Shown here piece by piece: positions 15,159 through 23,735 of a stretch of DNA of 49,191 bases. The notes beneath the pieces were generated by a model that was not told where the DNA came from, made no database searches, and saw only the letters and a list, made by a program, of their open reading frames with translations. This stretch comes from Cyanobium sp. CZS25K (GTDB taxonomy: Bacteria; Cyanobacteriota; Cyanobacteriia; PCC-6307; Cyanobiaceae): NCBI GenBank assembly GCA_030373325.1, contig JAUCZB010000020.1, positions 1 through 49,191 on the forward strand, written 5' to 3'. The translations under genes and the position numbers were made by a program. Position 1 is the stretch's first letter. Each line of letters starts with the position of its first letter.

Positions 15159-15863
15159 TCAGTGGGAAGGCAGGGCTTCGAGGGCTTCGCTGCTGCCCAT
15201 CACCACCAGCAGCTCGGCCTCGTTGAGCACGTGGGAGGCGGGCGGGTTGACCGTGAGCTGGTTGCTGGGACCCGCGGCCAGCACGCTGACGTTGTAGTTC
15301 TTGCGCAGATTCAGATCGCGCAGCGACTGGCCGACGAAGGAGCTCGGAACCTTGATCTCCTCGATGCTGTTGCGGTCGTCGAGGCGGAGCCGCTCGAGCA
15401 GGTTGGGCCGGATCAGTTCCATGCCCAGCCGCGTTCCCTGCATCTTTGAGGGAAAGACCACCTTGTCGGCGCCGACCCGCCGCAGCATCTTTTCGTGCAG
15501 ATCGCTGGTGGCCCTGGCGATCACCTGTTTGACCCGGCTGCCCGTGCCGTCCTTGACGATCAGGGTGGCTGTGATGCTGGCGCCGATCGGTTCGCTGATG
15601 GCGACCACCACCGTGCCCACGTCGAGGGCGCCGGCGGCCCTCAGGGCCTCCTCATCGGTGCAGTCCACCACGCGGGCCTCAATGGCCGGATCCATGTGAC
15701 GCAGTTCATCGATGGCCCGCTGGCAGTTGTCGATCGCCAGCACCTCGGCCCCATGGCGCAGAAGTTCCTTGCAGACGGCACTGCCGAAACGACCGACGCC
15801 GATCACGGCGTAGCTGTTGGAGGTGTCCTCCTCACTGCCCTGCCATTGCCACCACTGGTTCAT
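15159..15863 (-). CDS. ktrA: Potassium uptake regulatory subunit KtrA (RCK)
   Basis: 234-residue cytoplasmic protein: a Rossmann RCK_N domain (YAVIGVGRFGSAV binds NAD(H) or ATP/ADP; ID at the end of strand 2) and an RCK_C domain from about residue 145 (IEEIKVPSSFVGQSL). KtrA forms an octameric ring that gates the KtrB channel. It lies 68 bases downstream of ktrB on the same strand, the usual pairing, and supports Na+-dependent K+ uptake used in osmotic adjustment. In Synechocystis a third subunit, KtrE, is required; no such gene is adjacent. Confidence 0.93.
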   Translation of the reverse strand: MNQWWQWQGSEEDTSNSYAVIGVGRFGSAVCKELLRHGAEVLAIDNCQRAIDELRHMDPAIEARVVDCTDEEALRAAGALDVGTVVVAISEPIGASITATLIVKDGTGSRVKQVIARATSDLHEKMLRRVGADKVVFPSKMQGTRLGMELIRPNLLERLRLDDRNSIEEIKVPSSFVGQSLRDLNLRKNYNVSVLAAGPSNQLTVNPPASHVLNEAELLVVMGSSEALEALPSH

Positions 15864-15931
15864 GAGGCCGACGTCGGGGAATGCATGGGTCGAACTGGAT
15901 CGGGAGGAATCGGTGGGAGGGGGGCCGGGCT

Positions 15932-17311
15932 TCAGATGTAGAGATCCTCGCGGGGGTACCCCACGCGATTCTGGGGCCGACTGCCGTAGACGGCCGAAAG
16001 CAGCAGCAGAATGCCGATCCGGCCCACGAACATGCCGACCATCAACACCAGCTGGCCCCAGCGATTCAACTGACTGGTGACGCCCACGTCGAGGCCCACG
16101 GTGGCGAAGGCGGAGATGCAGGTGAACAGCTTCTCCAGGAAGGTGAACGCCTCGCTGCCGGGGGTGCCGGCGGTGGTGTTGCCCAGCCCCAGTAGCAGGG
16201 CCATGCCCAGCACGAACAGGAGCGAGGCGAGGGTGACCCCCACGGCCTTGAGAATGACCTTGGCGGGAATTTCCCGGTTTCTCACCACCACCTCGTCATG
16301 GCCGCGCAGGGTGGAGCGGGTGGCGGCGACCAGGGCCGCGAAGGTGGTGGTCTTGATGCCGCCGCCGGTGCCGCCGGGGCTGGCGCCGATGAACATCAGG
16401 GCGATCATCAGCAGCAGGCCGGAGTCGGAGATGGTTTCGGCGCTGATGGGGATGGTGTTGAAGCCGGCGGTTCGGGTGGTGATCGACTGGAACAGGGTGA
16501 CGAATACCTTGTCCAGCAGATTCATCTGCTCCACCATCCCCTCCGTGGCGAAGTGTTCGGTGAACAGCAGCCCCAGCGTTCCGATCACGATCAGGCCGAA
16601 TGTGGTGCGGATCACCAGGCGGGTGTGAAGGCTGAGGCGGCGAATCCGACCGAGCCGGAAGCGGTTCACCCAGATGTCGTTGGTGACCCGCCAGCCGATG
16701 CCGCCCATCACGATCAGCAGGCCGATCACAACATTGACAATGGGTTGGCTCCGGTAGCCCACCAGGCTGTCGCGCCACAGGCCGAATCCGGCATTGTTGT
16801 AAGCGCTGATGCAGTGAAACAGGGAGGCCCAGAGCCTCTGGCCCGTGTCAGGAATATCGGTGAAGCCGAAGTTGTAGAGGATCATGGTGCCAACCCCGAT
16901 CACCACGGCGGCGATCAGCAGAATCTGATTCAGGGTGGGGCCGATGCCACCCACCCCGAATTCATCGAGGGCACGGCCCTTGTCGAGGCGGTGGCGCAGG
17001 CCCGATCGCCCCTGCACGAAGCCCTGCAGGAAGGTGGTGATCGCCATCAGACCCAGGCCCCCGGTGAGGATCAGCCCGGCCAGGGCGACCTGTCCGACGA
17101 AGGTGAGATCGGCGCCCACGTCGATGATCGACAGTCCCGTGACCGTGATGGCGGAGGTGACGGTGAACAGCGCCTCCCAGAGGCCCACCTGTCGGGTGGA
17201 GCAGAGCGGGCTGGCCATCACCAGGGTGCCGAAGGCGATCACCAGCAGACCGGTGACCAGCGTGAACTGCGGCACCGTCAGACGGTGCCGCCAACTCTGC
17301 AGTCGCTTCAC
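15932..17311 (-). CDS. ktrB: Potassium transporter KtrB
   Basis: 459-residue membrane protein of the Trk/Ktr/HKT superfamily, four M1-P-M2 repeats. The four filter segments with conserved glycine are visible: TVTGLSI, NNAGFGL, RTAGFNT and TVGLDVG. The gating loop IGASPGGTGGGIKTTT lies after the third. The start is GTG 17311, overlapping the previous stop as GTGA, so translation is probably coupled to the peroxiredoxin. It works with KtrA, encoded next, to import K+ during salt shock. Confidence 0.95.
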   Translation of the reverse strand: MKRLQSWRHRLTVPQFTLVTGLLVIAFGTLVMASPLCSTRQVGLWEALFTVTSAITVTGLSIIDVGADLTFVGQVALAGLILTGGLGLMAITTFLQGFVQGRSGLRHRLDKGRALDEFGVGGIGPTLNQILLIAAVVIGVGTMILYNFGFTDIPDTGQRLWASLFHCISAYNNAGFGLWRDSLVGYRSQPIVNVVIGLLIVMGGIGWRVTNDIWVNRFRLGRIRRLSLHTRLVIRTTFGLIVIGTLGLLFTEHFATEGMVEQMNLLDKVFVTLFQSITTRTAGFNTIPISAETISDSGLLLMIALMFIGASPGGTGGGIKTTTFAALVAATRSTLRGHDEVVVRNREIPAKVILKAVGVTLASLLFVLGMALLLGLGNTTAGTPGSEAFTFLEKLFTCISAFATVGLDVGVTSQLNRWGQLVLMVGMFVGRIGILLLLSAVYGSRPQNRVGYPREDLYI

Positions 17312-17943
17312 TTGTTGGGCTGGGGAGTCATCCTCAGGTAAGGACGGATTTCGGTCACACCCTTGGGAAACTTGGTGCGGGCCTCATCGGTGGGGATCGA
17401 GGGGACCACGACACAGTCCTCGCCCTCCTTCCAGTTCACCGGAGTGGCCACCTGGTGGTGGTCGGTGAGTTGGAGAGAGTCGATCACCCGCAGGATCTCA
17501 TCGAAATTGCGACCCGTGCTGGCCGGGTAGGTGATCTGCAGACGCAGTTTCTTGTTGGGGTCGATGATGAACACCGAGCGCACCGTGAGGTTGCTGAGGG
17601 CGTTGGGGTGAATCATGCCGTAAAGGCTGCTCACCTTCTTGTCGCTGTCCGCCAGGATCGGGTAGTCGACGCTGGTGTTCTGTGTCTCGTTGATGTCGCC
17701 GATCCATCCCTTGTGGCTCTCGGCGGAATCGACGCTCAGGGCGATCGTCTTGACATTGCGCTTCTCCCATTCGGCGCGCAGCCGTGAGACTTCACCCAGC
17801 TCTGTCGTGCAGACGGGGGTGTAGTCAGCGGGATGGGAGAAGAGCACTACCCAGCTGTCACCGGCGAAGTCGTAGAGGTTGATCGGGCCGAGCTGGGACT
17901 CCTGAGTGAAATCGGGAACGGTGTCGCCCAGTTGCAGGGTCAT
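17308..17943 (-). CDS. 1-Cys peroxiredoxin (Prx6 type), internal start of the fused frame
   Basis: From ATG 17943 the frame encodes a 211-residue peroxiredoxin, the usual length of cyanobacterial 1-Cys Prx. The peroxidatic Cys45 lies in HPADYTPVCTTELGEVSRL; the C-terminal dimer domain has TPVNWKEGEDCVVVPSI. It reduces H2O2 and organic peroxides. The ATG has no clear Shine-Dalgarno, as is common in cyanobacteria, and no stop codon separates it from hflX, so it may be made separately, as a fusion, or both. Its stop overlaps the ktrB GTG (GTGA). Confidence 0.85.
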   Translation of the reverse strand: MTLQLGDTVPDFTQESQLGPINLYDFAGDSWVVLFSHPADYTPVCTTELGEVSRLRAEWEKRNVKTIALSVDSAESHKGWIGDINETQNTSVDYPILADSDKKVSSLYGMIHPNALSNLTVRSVFIIDPNKKLRLQITYPASTGRNFDEILRVIDSLQLTDHHQVATPVNWKEGEDCVVVPSIPTDEARTKFPKGVTEIRPYLRMTPQPNK

Positions 17944-19647
17944 CGGAGAGAAATTGGAGCTGGCTGATGCTGGCACAGCCGTGGGGCTGGTTGTCGTGGT
18001 CTCGGGGGGCCAGGACTGCAACTCCTGGCGCAGATGCTGGAGGCCCAGGTCCGCCGTGGCCGAAACGAACAGCATGGCCGGATCGAGGGCCCGGGCCCGT
18101 TCCAGTTCGCCGCTGGCGCAGCGGTCGATCTGATTGCCGATCACCCTTCTGGGCAGGGTGGCCTCCAGGGAATCGAGGATGGTCTGAACGGTGGCGAGCT
18201 GCTCGGGCCAGGCCGGATCCGCCAGGTCCACCACGATCAGCAGCCCGTCGGCATCGAGAGCCTCCTCGAAGGTGGAACGGAACGCTTCCATCAGCTGGGG
18301 AGGCAGCTCCCGGATGAACCCCACCGTGTCGGTGACCAGCAGCGGTCGGCTGTCCGCCGCGCCGCCTGTCGTCCGCTCGATCCGGCGTGTGGTGGGATCA
18401 AGGGTGGCGAAGAGCTTGTCCTCGGCCAGCACCGCCTGGCGGCCGCTGGCCCCGGTGAGGGCGTTGAGCAGGGAGCTCTTGCCCGCATTGGTGTAACCCA
18501 CCAGGGCCACCCTCGGCAGGTCGCGCCGGCCCTGGCGCAGGCGGGCACGGTGGGCCCCCAGCCGCTGCACCTCCCGCTGCAGCCGTTCGATGCGGCGGGC
18601 AATGGCGCGCCGGTCCTTCTCCAGCTGGGTTTCGCCGGGGCCCCGGGTGCCGATGCCTCCCCCCTGCCGCGACAGGCTCAGTCCCCGGCCGGTGAGCCGC
18701 GGCAGGCGGTACCGCAGCTGGGCCAGTTCCACCTGCAGCCGGCCGGCGCCGCTCGCGGCCCGCTGGGCAAAGATGTCGAGGATCAGCTCACTGCGGTCGC
18801 TCACCGGCAGGTCCAGCAGGCCCTCCAGGTCGCGGGCCTGGGCGGGGGTGAGTTCCCGATCGGCGACCACCAGGCTGGCGCCGACGCGGCGTGCCTCCAG
18901 GGCCGCCTCCCGCAGCTTGCCTTCTCCCCAGGGGTTCCGGGAGGGGGGGCCGTGGCGGCGCTGCTCCACCCGGCCCACCGGCACGGCGCCGGCACTGCGC
19001 ACCAGACCTTCCAGTTCGGCGATCAGCCGGTCGCTCAGGGCCCGGTCGCCGCTGGTCTGCACCAGCAGGAGCACCCGCTCGGGGCCCTCCAGGGCGGGGG
19101 CGGGGGACGCCTCCGGCGGCTCCACAGCGGCGAGGGCGACGGGGTCGAGGCCGCAGAGGTCGGCCAGATCCCCCTCCAGGGCGCAGTTCCAGGCGCGATC
19201 ACCGCTGCCGGCCGGGGTGTGGATTGCCGCTTGCCAGCGTCCGCCGGCGTCCGGTTGCGGGCCGAAACGCAGCCAGAGGTCCGGCGCCACGTCCATGCCC
19301 ACCACGGCCTCCTGGGCGGAGGGCTGCAGGTGCGCCTGGCGCCCAGCCCCTGCGCAGGTGAGCAGACGCAGGTTGTGGCCCTGGCGCCTGGAGGGCCCGG
19401 GAAGTTTCTCCAGCAGGCGTGCCGAGTGGTCCAGCTCCCCCACCCACAGCAGGCGGCAGAGGCCGCGCCCATCCACCACCAGGGTGAGGGGCAATTCCAG
19501 GTCCCGGCCCTCGGCCGCCAGACGCTGCAGGGTGAGCAGATCAGCTACCGCATCGCCGCGATGGCGCCGGTGGCAGATCTGCTCCAACCGGCGCCGTTCC
19601 GCGGGCCGCAGGCCCGCCGTCCTGCCGGCCAGCACCCCCTGCCTCAA
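17308..19647 (-). CDS. hflX: GTPase HflX fused in frame to 1-Cys peroxiredoxin
   Basis: A 779-residue frame with no stop between two complete proteins. N-terminal part: HflX, with GTP-binding subdomain (NPWGEGKLREAALEARRVGA, GGGIGTRGPGETQLEKDRR) and G domain (G1 GYTNAGKSSLL, G3 DTVGFI, G4 NQID). It splits stalled 70S ribosomes. C-terminal part: a full 1-Cys peroxiredoxin of exactly family length, joined by a Thr/Ser/Pro/Ala-rich linker of about 20 residues. The start is TTG 19647, overlapping the previous stop as TTGA; GTG 19635 is the alternative. A real fusion, a lost stop, or independent initiation at the internal ATG 17943 are all possible. A sequencing error is less likely because both halves share the frame. 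Confidence 0.85.
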   Translation of the reverse strand: MRQGVLAGRTAGLRPAERRRLEQICHRRHRGDAVADLLTLQRLAAEGRDLELPLTLVVDGRGLCRLLWVGELDHSARLLEKLPGPSRRQGHNLRLLTCAGAGRQAHLQPSAQEAVVGMDVAPDLWLRFGPQPDAGGRWQAAIHTPAGSGDRAWNCALEGDLADLCGLDPVALAAVEPPEASPAPALEGPERVLLLVQTSGDRALSDRLIAELEGLVRSAGAVPVGRVEQRRHGPPSRNPWGEGKLREAALEARRVGASLVVADRELTPAQARDLEGLLDLPVSDRSELILDIFAQRAASGAGRLQVELAQLRYRLPRLTGRGLSLSRQGGGIGTRGPGETQLEKDRRAIARRIERLQREVQRLGAHRARLRQGRRDLPRVALVGYTNAGKSSLLNALTGASGRQAVLAEDKLFATLDPTTRRIERTTGGAADSRPLLVTDTVGFIRELPPQLMEAFRSTFEEALDADGLLIVVDLADPAWPEQLATVQTILDSLEATLPRRVIGNQIDRCASGELERARALDPAMLFVSATADLGLQHLRQELQSWPPETTTTSPTAVPASASSNFSPMTLQLGDTVPDFTQESQLGPINLYDFAGDSWVVLFSHPADYTPVCTTELGEVSRLRAEWEKRNVKTIALSVDSAESHKGWIGDINETQNTSVDYPILADSDKKVSSLYGMIHPNALSNLTVRSVFIIDPNKKLRLQITYPASTGRNFDEILRVIDSLQLTDHHQVATPVNWKEGEDCVVVPSIPTDEARTKFPKGVTEIRPYLRMTPQPNK

Positions 19648-20312
19648 GGACGTCGCACCAGCAGACAGCGCACGCCAGCTGCGCGGGCGCCGGCCCGATC
19701 CTCCGGGCTGTCGCCCACATGCCAGACCTGGGAGGCTGGCAGGCCAAGGGCTTCGAGAGCCATCTGGAAGGGCAGGGGCGACGGCTTGGAGGCCCCGGCG
19801 CTGCTGGAGACCACCACCTGCTCGAACAGATCGGCCAGCCCGAGACCCTCCAGCAGCGCCGGCAGCCGACGGTCGAAGTTGCTGACCACCGCGAGGCGCA
19901 GCCCTGCCCCGTGCCAGCGGCGCAGAACGGCGGGCACATCTGGATAGACGCGCCACAGGGAAGGATCGGCGAAGTGATCGAACAGGGCGTGATGCAGGGT
20001 CGCCGGGACTTCCGTCAGCCCTGCCCCTGCCGCCCCCAGCACGGCATCGATGCGCTCCCCCCACCAATGGCGCTCCGCCTGCAGCAGGCGGTCGCCCGCG
20101 AGGCCGGGGAAAGCCAGGGGAGGGGCCTGGCGCAGCACGGCCGGGAAGGCCCGGTCGATGGCGTCAGCGGCCACATCGATGCCGTGCTCGGCTGCCACCG
20201 CGGCATAGGTGTGGCCGACCGTGGCCCGAAGACCGATCAAGGTGCCCATGGCATCGAGCAGCAGCCCCCGGGGACGGGGCCAGCTCGGCGCTGGAGCCTC
20301 CGTGGCCGTCAT
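19644..20312 (-). CDS. HAD-superfamily hydrolase (subclass IA)
   Basis: 222 residues. Motif I is LLLDAMGTLIGL, where the second Asp is a Met (DxMGT rather than DxDGT), as seen in several HAD-IA proteins of the HDHD3/REG-2-like kind. Motif II is VVSNFDRR, motif III the Lys in SSAGASKPSPLPF, motif IV HVGDSPEDRAGARAAG. The cap is helical (residues ~20-90). Probable phosphatase on a small metabolite; substrate unknown. The start ATG overlaps the ndh2 stop (ATGA), and its stop overlaps the hflX TTG (TTGA), so it is tightly coupled on both sides. Confidence 0.85.
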   Translation of the reverse strand: MTATEAPAPSWPRPRGLLLDAMGTLIGLRATVGHTYAAVAAEHGIDVAADAIDRAFPAVLRQAPPLAFPGLAGDRLLQAERHWWGERIDAVLGAAGAGLTEVPATLHHALFDHFADPSLWRVYPDVPAVLRRWHGAGLRLAVVSNFDRRLPALLEGLGLADLFEQVVVSSSAGASKPSPLPFQMALEALGLPASQVWHVGDSPEDRAGARAAGVRCLLVRRP

Positions 20313-21517
20313 GGCGTCCAGTCGGCCAGCCAGCCGGCGGCCACCCGCAACTGATGGGGCCGGCCCGGCAGGCGGGTGAGGTAGGCCAGACGACGCAGTT
20401 GGTAGGCCGCCGGCCCGGCCAGGGTGACGCCGGCAGCGGTGAGGCTCGCTTCGCCGATGCCGAGGCTCATCATCTCGCCCAGATCCTTCCAGCCGAAGGG
20501 TTCCAGCGGTTCGCCCCGCAGGGATCGGATCAGATTGGCGGCCAGCACCGGCGCCTGCTGGAAGGCCACCTGGGCTGTGGCCGGGCTGGCGGGGGCCTCG
20601 CCTGCCGCCCCCTCAGGGTCCACCGGGGCGGCCAGATCACCGGCCACGAACAGATCTCCATGGCCCAGCAGGCGCAGATCGGGCCCGCAGAGCAGGCGTC
20701 CTCGGCCGTCGCAGGCGGGGGCGGGGTCGATCCGGGGCGCACGGAAGTTCAGGCCGGCGGTCCAGACGGCGGCACGCACGGCGAGGGTTTCGGCGTGGGC
20801 GGGGCTGTCCCCTTCCGGATGGCAGCGCAGGGCGATCGCCCCGGCCTCGACCGCTTCCACCTGGGTGCGGGTGCGCAGCCGCACATCACGGCGCTGGAGG
20901 GCCAGGGCGGCCTGCTCCCGGTTGAAGGCCCTGGCCTGGGGCAACAGCCCCGGACCCTGTTCGATCAGTTCGATCACGGCGCTGCCTTCGGCCATGTCGG
21001 CGAGCTTGCAGGCCAGTTCCACCCCGGTCGGACCCGCCCCCACCACGGCGATGCGCTGCAGGGGCTTCCTCTGGCCTTTCAGTTCGGCCACCAGGTGCTG
21101 GAGCCGCCTCACATCCGCCAGGCTGCGAAAGCCCAGGCAATGGCGCTCGGCCCCTGGAACCGCAAAGGTGTTGCTCTCGGCGCCGGTGGCGATGACCAGG
21201 CGGCCAAACGAAAGGGTGCGGCCCGCCGCCGTCTGGAGCTGCTGCTGTTCGGCATCGATCCGCACCACCCTGTCCTGCAGCCAGGCCAGGCCGCGGCCCG
21301 CCAGCAGCCCGTCGTAGCGGGGAGCGATTTCCCAGCCCCGCAGTTCGCCGCTGAGCAGTTCGTAGAGAAGCGGCAGAAACAGGAAGCGGTCGTTCGGCTC
21401 GATCAGCAGGACAGGGGGATGGTGCTTCCGCTGGGCCAGGGCCAGCGCCGTGTACAGACCTCCGAAGCCACCCCCGACGATGACGACGTTCTGGGCTGGT
21501 TTCTGGTGCCCTTGCAT
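20309..21517 (-). CDS. Type II NADH dehydrogenase-like FAD oxidoreductase
   Basis: 402 residues. FAD-binding motif VVIVGGGFGGLYTALALA at the N-terminus, NAD(P)-binding VVGAGPTGVELACKLADM near residue 170, and the second FAD motif LFVAGDLAA near 300. It lacks a strong C-terminal membrane helix but has an amphipathic end. NDH-2 enzymes oxidise NAD(P)H and reduce quinone without pumping protons; cyanobacterial NdbA-C serve redox balance. The specific paralogue cannot be told. The start is ATG 21517 (six bases inside the longest frame, whose first codon is TTG). It is the first gene of the long minus-strand run and divergent from cysH with only 45 bases between. Confidence 0.85.
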   Translation of the reverse strand: MQGHQKPAQNVVIVGGGFGGLYTALALAQRKHHPPVLLIEPNDRFLFLPLLYELLSGELRGWEIAPRYDGLLAGRGLAWLQDRVVRIDAEQQQLQTAAGRTLSFGRLVIATGAESNTFAVPGAERHCLGFRSLADVRRLQHLVAELKGQRKPLQRIAVVGAGPTGVELACKLADMAEGSAVIELIEQGPGLLPQARAFNREQAALALQRRDVRLRTRTQVEAVEAGAIALRCHPEGDSPAHAETLAVRAAVWTAGLNFRAPRIDPAPACDGRGRLLCGPDLRLLGHGDLFVAGDLAAPVDPEGAAGEAPASPATAQVAFQQAPVLAANLIRSLRGEPLEPFGWKDLGEMMSLGIGEASLTAAGVTLAGPAAYQLRRLAYLTRLPGRPHQLRVAAGWLADWTP

Positions 21518-21562
21518 GGACAAACCCTAACCACCGGGTCCCTGAAGGGCGATGATGGGTCA

Positions 21563-22384
21563 ATGGTGTCCATTCCCCTGACGGCTTCCACCAGCCCCGA
21601 GGGCGGCGCGGCGGGCCCGAATCCGGCTCTCCAGGGGCTGCCCAGGGATCGGTTTGGATCTGCCATCGACCTGGAAGCCGCCCGTAACGGCCTCGAACCC
21701 CTCGACGCCATCGGCCGGATGCGCTGGGCCCGGGAGGCCTTCGCCGGCCGCTTCGCCGTCACCACCAGCTTCGGCATCCAGTCGGCCGTGATGCTGCAGA
21801 TGGTGAGCGAGCTCGACGGTTCCGGCGACGGGCCAGCCATTCCCGTGCTCTGGGTCGATACCGGCTATCTGCCCCCCGAGACCTACCGCTACGCGGACGA
21901 GCTCTGCCATCGTCTGAAACTCAACCTGCATGTGCTCCAGGCCGACCTGAGTCCGGCCCGGATGGAGGCGCTGCATGGCCGGCTCTGGGAAACCGGAAAT
22001 CCGGACGACATGCGCACCTACAACCGGTTGCGCAAGGTCGAGCCCCTCGACCGAGGGCTGGAACGGCTGGAGGTGCACTGCTGGGCCAGCGGGGTACGCG
22101 CTGGTCAGACCGACCACCGCGGGTCCATGCACTGTCTCGATCCCGTTCGCGAGCGATGGTCGCTGCGGCCCCTGCTCTCCTGGAGCCGGCGTGACATCTA
22201 CTACTACATGCAGGACCATGACCTGCCCCAGCACCCGCTCTTTGATCAGGGCTATTCCACCGTGGGCGACTGGCACAGCAGCGCCCCCGACGACGGCATC
22301 ACCAACGGCAGGGCCACCCGTTTCGGCGGCCTTCACCAGGAGTGCGGCATTCACCTGCCGGGGCTGATGGGCGAGGGCATCTGA
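21563..22384 (+). CDS. cysH: Phosphoadenylyl-sulfate (PAPS) reductase
   Basis: 273 residues. PP-loop ATP-pyrophosphatase-like motif VTTSFGIQSAVMLQM, PVLWVDTGYLPPETYRYADEL, then RKVEPLDRGLERLEVHCW and GVRAGQTDHR, and the C-terminal catalytic Cys in QECGIHLPG. The [4Fe-4S] cysteine pairs of APS reductases are absent ahead of RKVEPL, so it is the thioredoxin-dependent, PAPS-using type. It makes sulfite in assimilatory sulfate reduction. ATG 21563; coaX follows after one base. Divergent from ndh2. Confidence 0.93.
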   Translation: MVSIPLTASTSPEGGAAGPNPALQGLPRDRFGSAIDLEAARNGLEPLDAIGRMRWAREAFAGRFAVTTSFGIQSAVMLQMVSELDGSGDGPAIPVLWVDTGYLPPETYRYADELCHRLKLNLHVLQADLSPARMEALHGRLWETGNPDDMRTYNRLRKVEPLDRGLERLEVHCWASGVRAGQTDHRGSMHCLDPVRERWSLRPLLSWSRRDIYYYMQDHDLPQHPLFDQGYSTVGDWHSSAPDDGITNGRATRFGGLHQECGIHLPGLMGEGI

Positions 22385-22385
22385 G

Positions 22386-23150
22386 GTGCCGGGGCGCCAG
22401 CTCCGCTGGCTGCTGATCGGCAACAGCCGCTGGCACTGGGCCCTGGCCGATGCGGCCGGCGGGCCCGGCGAAGCTGGGCTGCACTTCCTTCATCAGCCGC
22501 CGTCCGCGTCTCCGGTGGAGCCCCCACTGGCCTGGGCTGCTGTGGGCCCGGTGCCTCCCCAGGCGGCCCTGCCTGCCGCGGCGCGCCTGGGGCTGGACGC
22601 GGTGCCTCTGGACGGTGCACCGCCCTGGCTGGGCATCGACCGGGCCCTGGCGGGCTGGTGGGCGGCCCGGCTGACCGGTGGCCCGGTGCTGGTGGCCGAT
22701 GCCGGCACCGTGCTGAGCTTCACCCGGGTGGATGCTCGGGGCCGCTTCGTCGGCGGCCGGCTGATGGCGGGAGCCGCCCTGCAGCTGGCGGCGATGGGTT
22801 CGGGCACCCAGGGCTTGCCCTCCCTGGCGGGAGGCCTGGCGGCTGGTGCCGGCGGGGAGGCCTGGCCGCTGGCCACCGACGCGGCGATGCTGACGGGGGT
22901 GGCCGAGGGGCTGGCGGCCGCGGTGCTGGAGGCGGGGCGCCAGGCACTGGCGCTGGAGGCCGGCTGTCGGATCGTGCTCACCGGAGGGGACGGGCCCACC
23001 TTGTTGCCGCTGCTGCGCCGATGGCCCGAACTGGCGCAGGAGGACGCCCTGCTGTACCGCCCTGATCTCTGTCTGGAAGCCCTCGTGGCCCTGCGCCCCT
23101 GTCCGCCGGTGGGAGCGCCTCAGGCCAGGCCGAGGTCCTCAAGGATCTGA
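22386..23150 (+). CDS. coaX: Type III pantothenate kinase
   Basis: 254 residues of the ASKHA fold. The cyanobacterial N-terminal phosphate loop LLIGNSRWHWALAD replaces the usual DxGNT; the second motif VLVADAGTVLSFTRVD holds the catalytic Asp; GRFVGGRLMAGAALQLAAM and IVLTGGDGPTLLP follow. It phosphorylates pantothenate, the first step of CoA synthesis. GTG 22386 starts one base after the cysH stop, so the two are co-transcribed. The last 31 bases overlap the end of the convergent bcp gene. Confidence 0.9.
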   Translation: MPGRQLRWLLIGNSRWHWALADAAGGPGEAGLHFLHQPPSASPVEPPLAWAAVGPVPPQAALPAAARLGLDAVPLDGAPPWLGIDRALAGWWAARLTGGPVLVADAGTVLSFTRVDARGRFVGGRLMAGAALQLAAMGSGTQGLPSLAGGLAAGAGGEAWPLATDAAMLTGVAEGLAAAVLEAGRQALALEAGCRIVLTGGDGPTLLPLLRRWPELAQEDALLYRPDLCLEALVALRPCPPVGAPQARPRSSRI

Positions 23151-23587
23151 TCGGCCATGGCCTCGGCCTTCACCTTGAGATAAAGGCGCTCCAGCTTGCC
23201 CTCGGGGTCGACGACGAAGGTGTGACGCATCATGCCCATGTACTCCTTGCCCATGAACTTCTTGAGGCCGTAGCTGCCATAGGCCTCGGCCACCGGACAG
23301 GGTTCGGCATCGGTGAGCAGGGTGAAGGGCAGGTCGTACTTGGCGACGAACTTGCCATGGCTGGAGGCACCGTCCTTGCTGATCCCCAGCACCCGGATGC
23401 CGTGGGTTTCGAAGGCACTCCAACGGTCCCTGAAGTTGCAGGCCTCCTTCGTGCACCCTGGGGTGTCGTCCTTGGGATAGAAGTAGATCACCACCCGCTG
23501 GCCCCTCAGCGCGGCGAGGGACACTGACTCACCCTTCTGATCGGGGAGCGTGAAATCGGGGGCTGGATCTCCCACCTGGAGGGCCAT
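23120..23587 (-). CDS. bcp: Thioredoxin-dependent peroxiredoxin, BCP/PrxQ type
   Basis: 155 residues, normal for the family. Peroxidatic Cys45 and resolving Cys50 are in DDTPGCTKEACNFRD, an atypical 2-Cys arrangement inside one helix. FYPKDDTPGCT and LYLKVKAEAMADQIL complete the thioredoxin fold. Reduces H2O2 and lipid peroxides using thioredoxin. The ATG at 23587 is chosen because the upstream continuation of the frame has no Prx character. A TA-containing inverted repeat (23611-23625) sits just upstream. Confidence 0.93.
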   Translation of the reverse strand: MALQVGDPAPDFTLPDQKGESVSLAALRGQRVVIYFYPKDDTPGCTKEACNFRDRWSAFETHGIRVLGISKDGASSHGKFVAKYDLPFTLLTDAEPCPVAEAYGSYGLKKFMGKEYMGMMRHTFVVDPEGKLERLYLKVKAEAMADQILEDLGLA

Positions 23588-23610
23588 GGGTCCTTGAAGG
23601 CGTTGACGGA

Positions 23611-23625
23611 CCCCTACCCTAGGGG
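23611..23625 (-). promoter_or_regulatory. Inverted repeat before bcp
   Basis: CCCCTA-CCC-TAGGGG is a 6-bp inverted repeat with a 3-base spacer, 24 bases before the bcp ATG and about 110 before the divergent secreted-protein gene. It could bind a regulator or form a 5' leader hairpin; nothing identifies the factor. Confidence 0.25.
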
Positions 23626-23735
23626 CAGGGCTTTGGGACACGGCCACCCTGAGGCGGTCTGCCCCACCGCCACCCCTCACTTCTGTGTGGAGAACCAAAG
23701 AAACTGGCCACGAGTTGTAGGCAGGGCGACCTTCG

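Noticed and set aside
18034..19947. 637-residue plus-strand frame opposite hflX
   Set aside because: Antisense to hflX motifs; no protein character.
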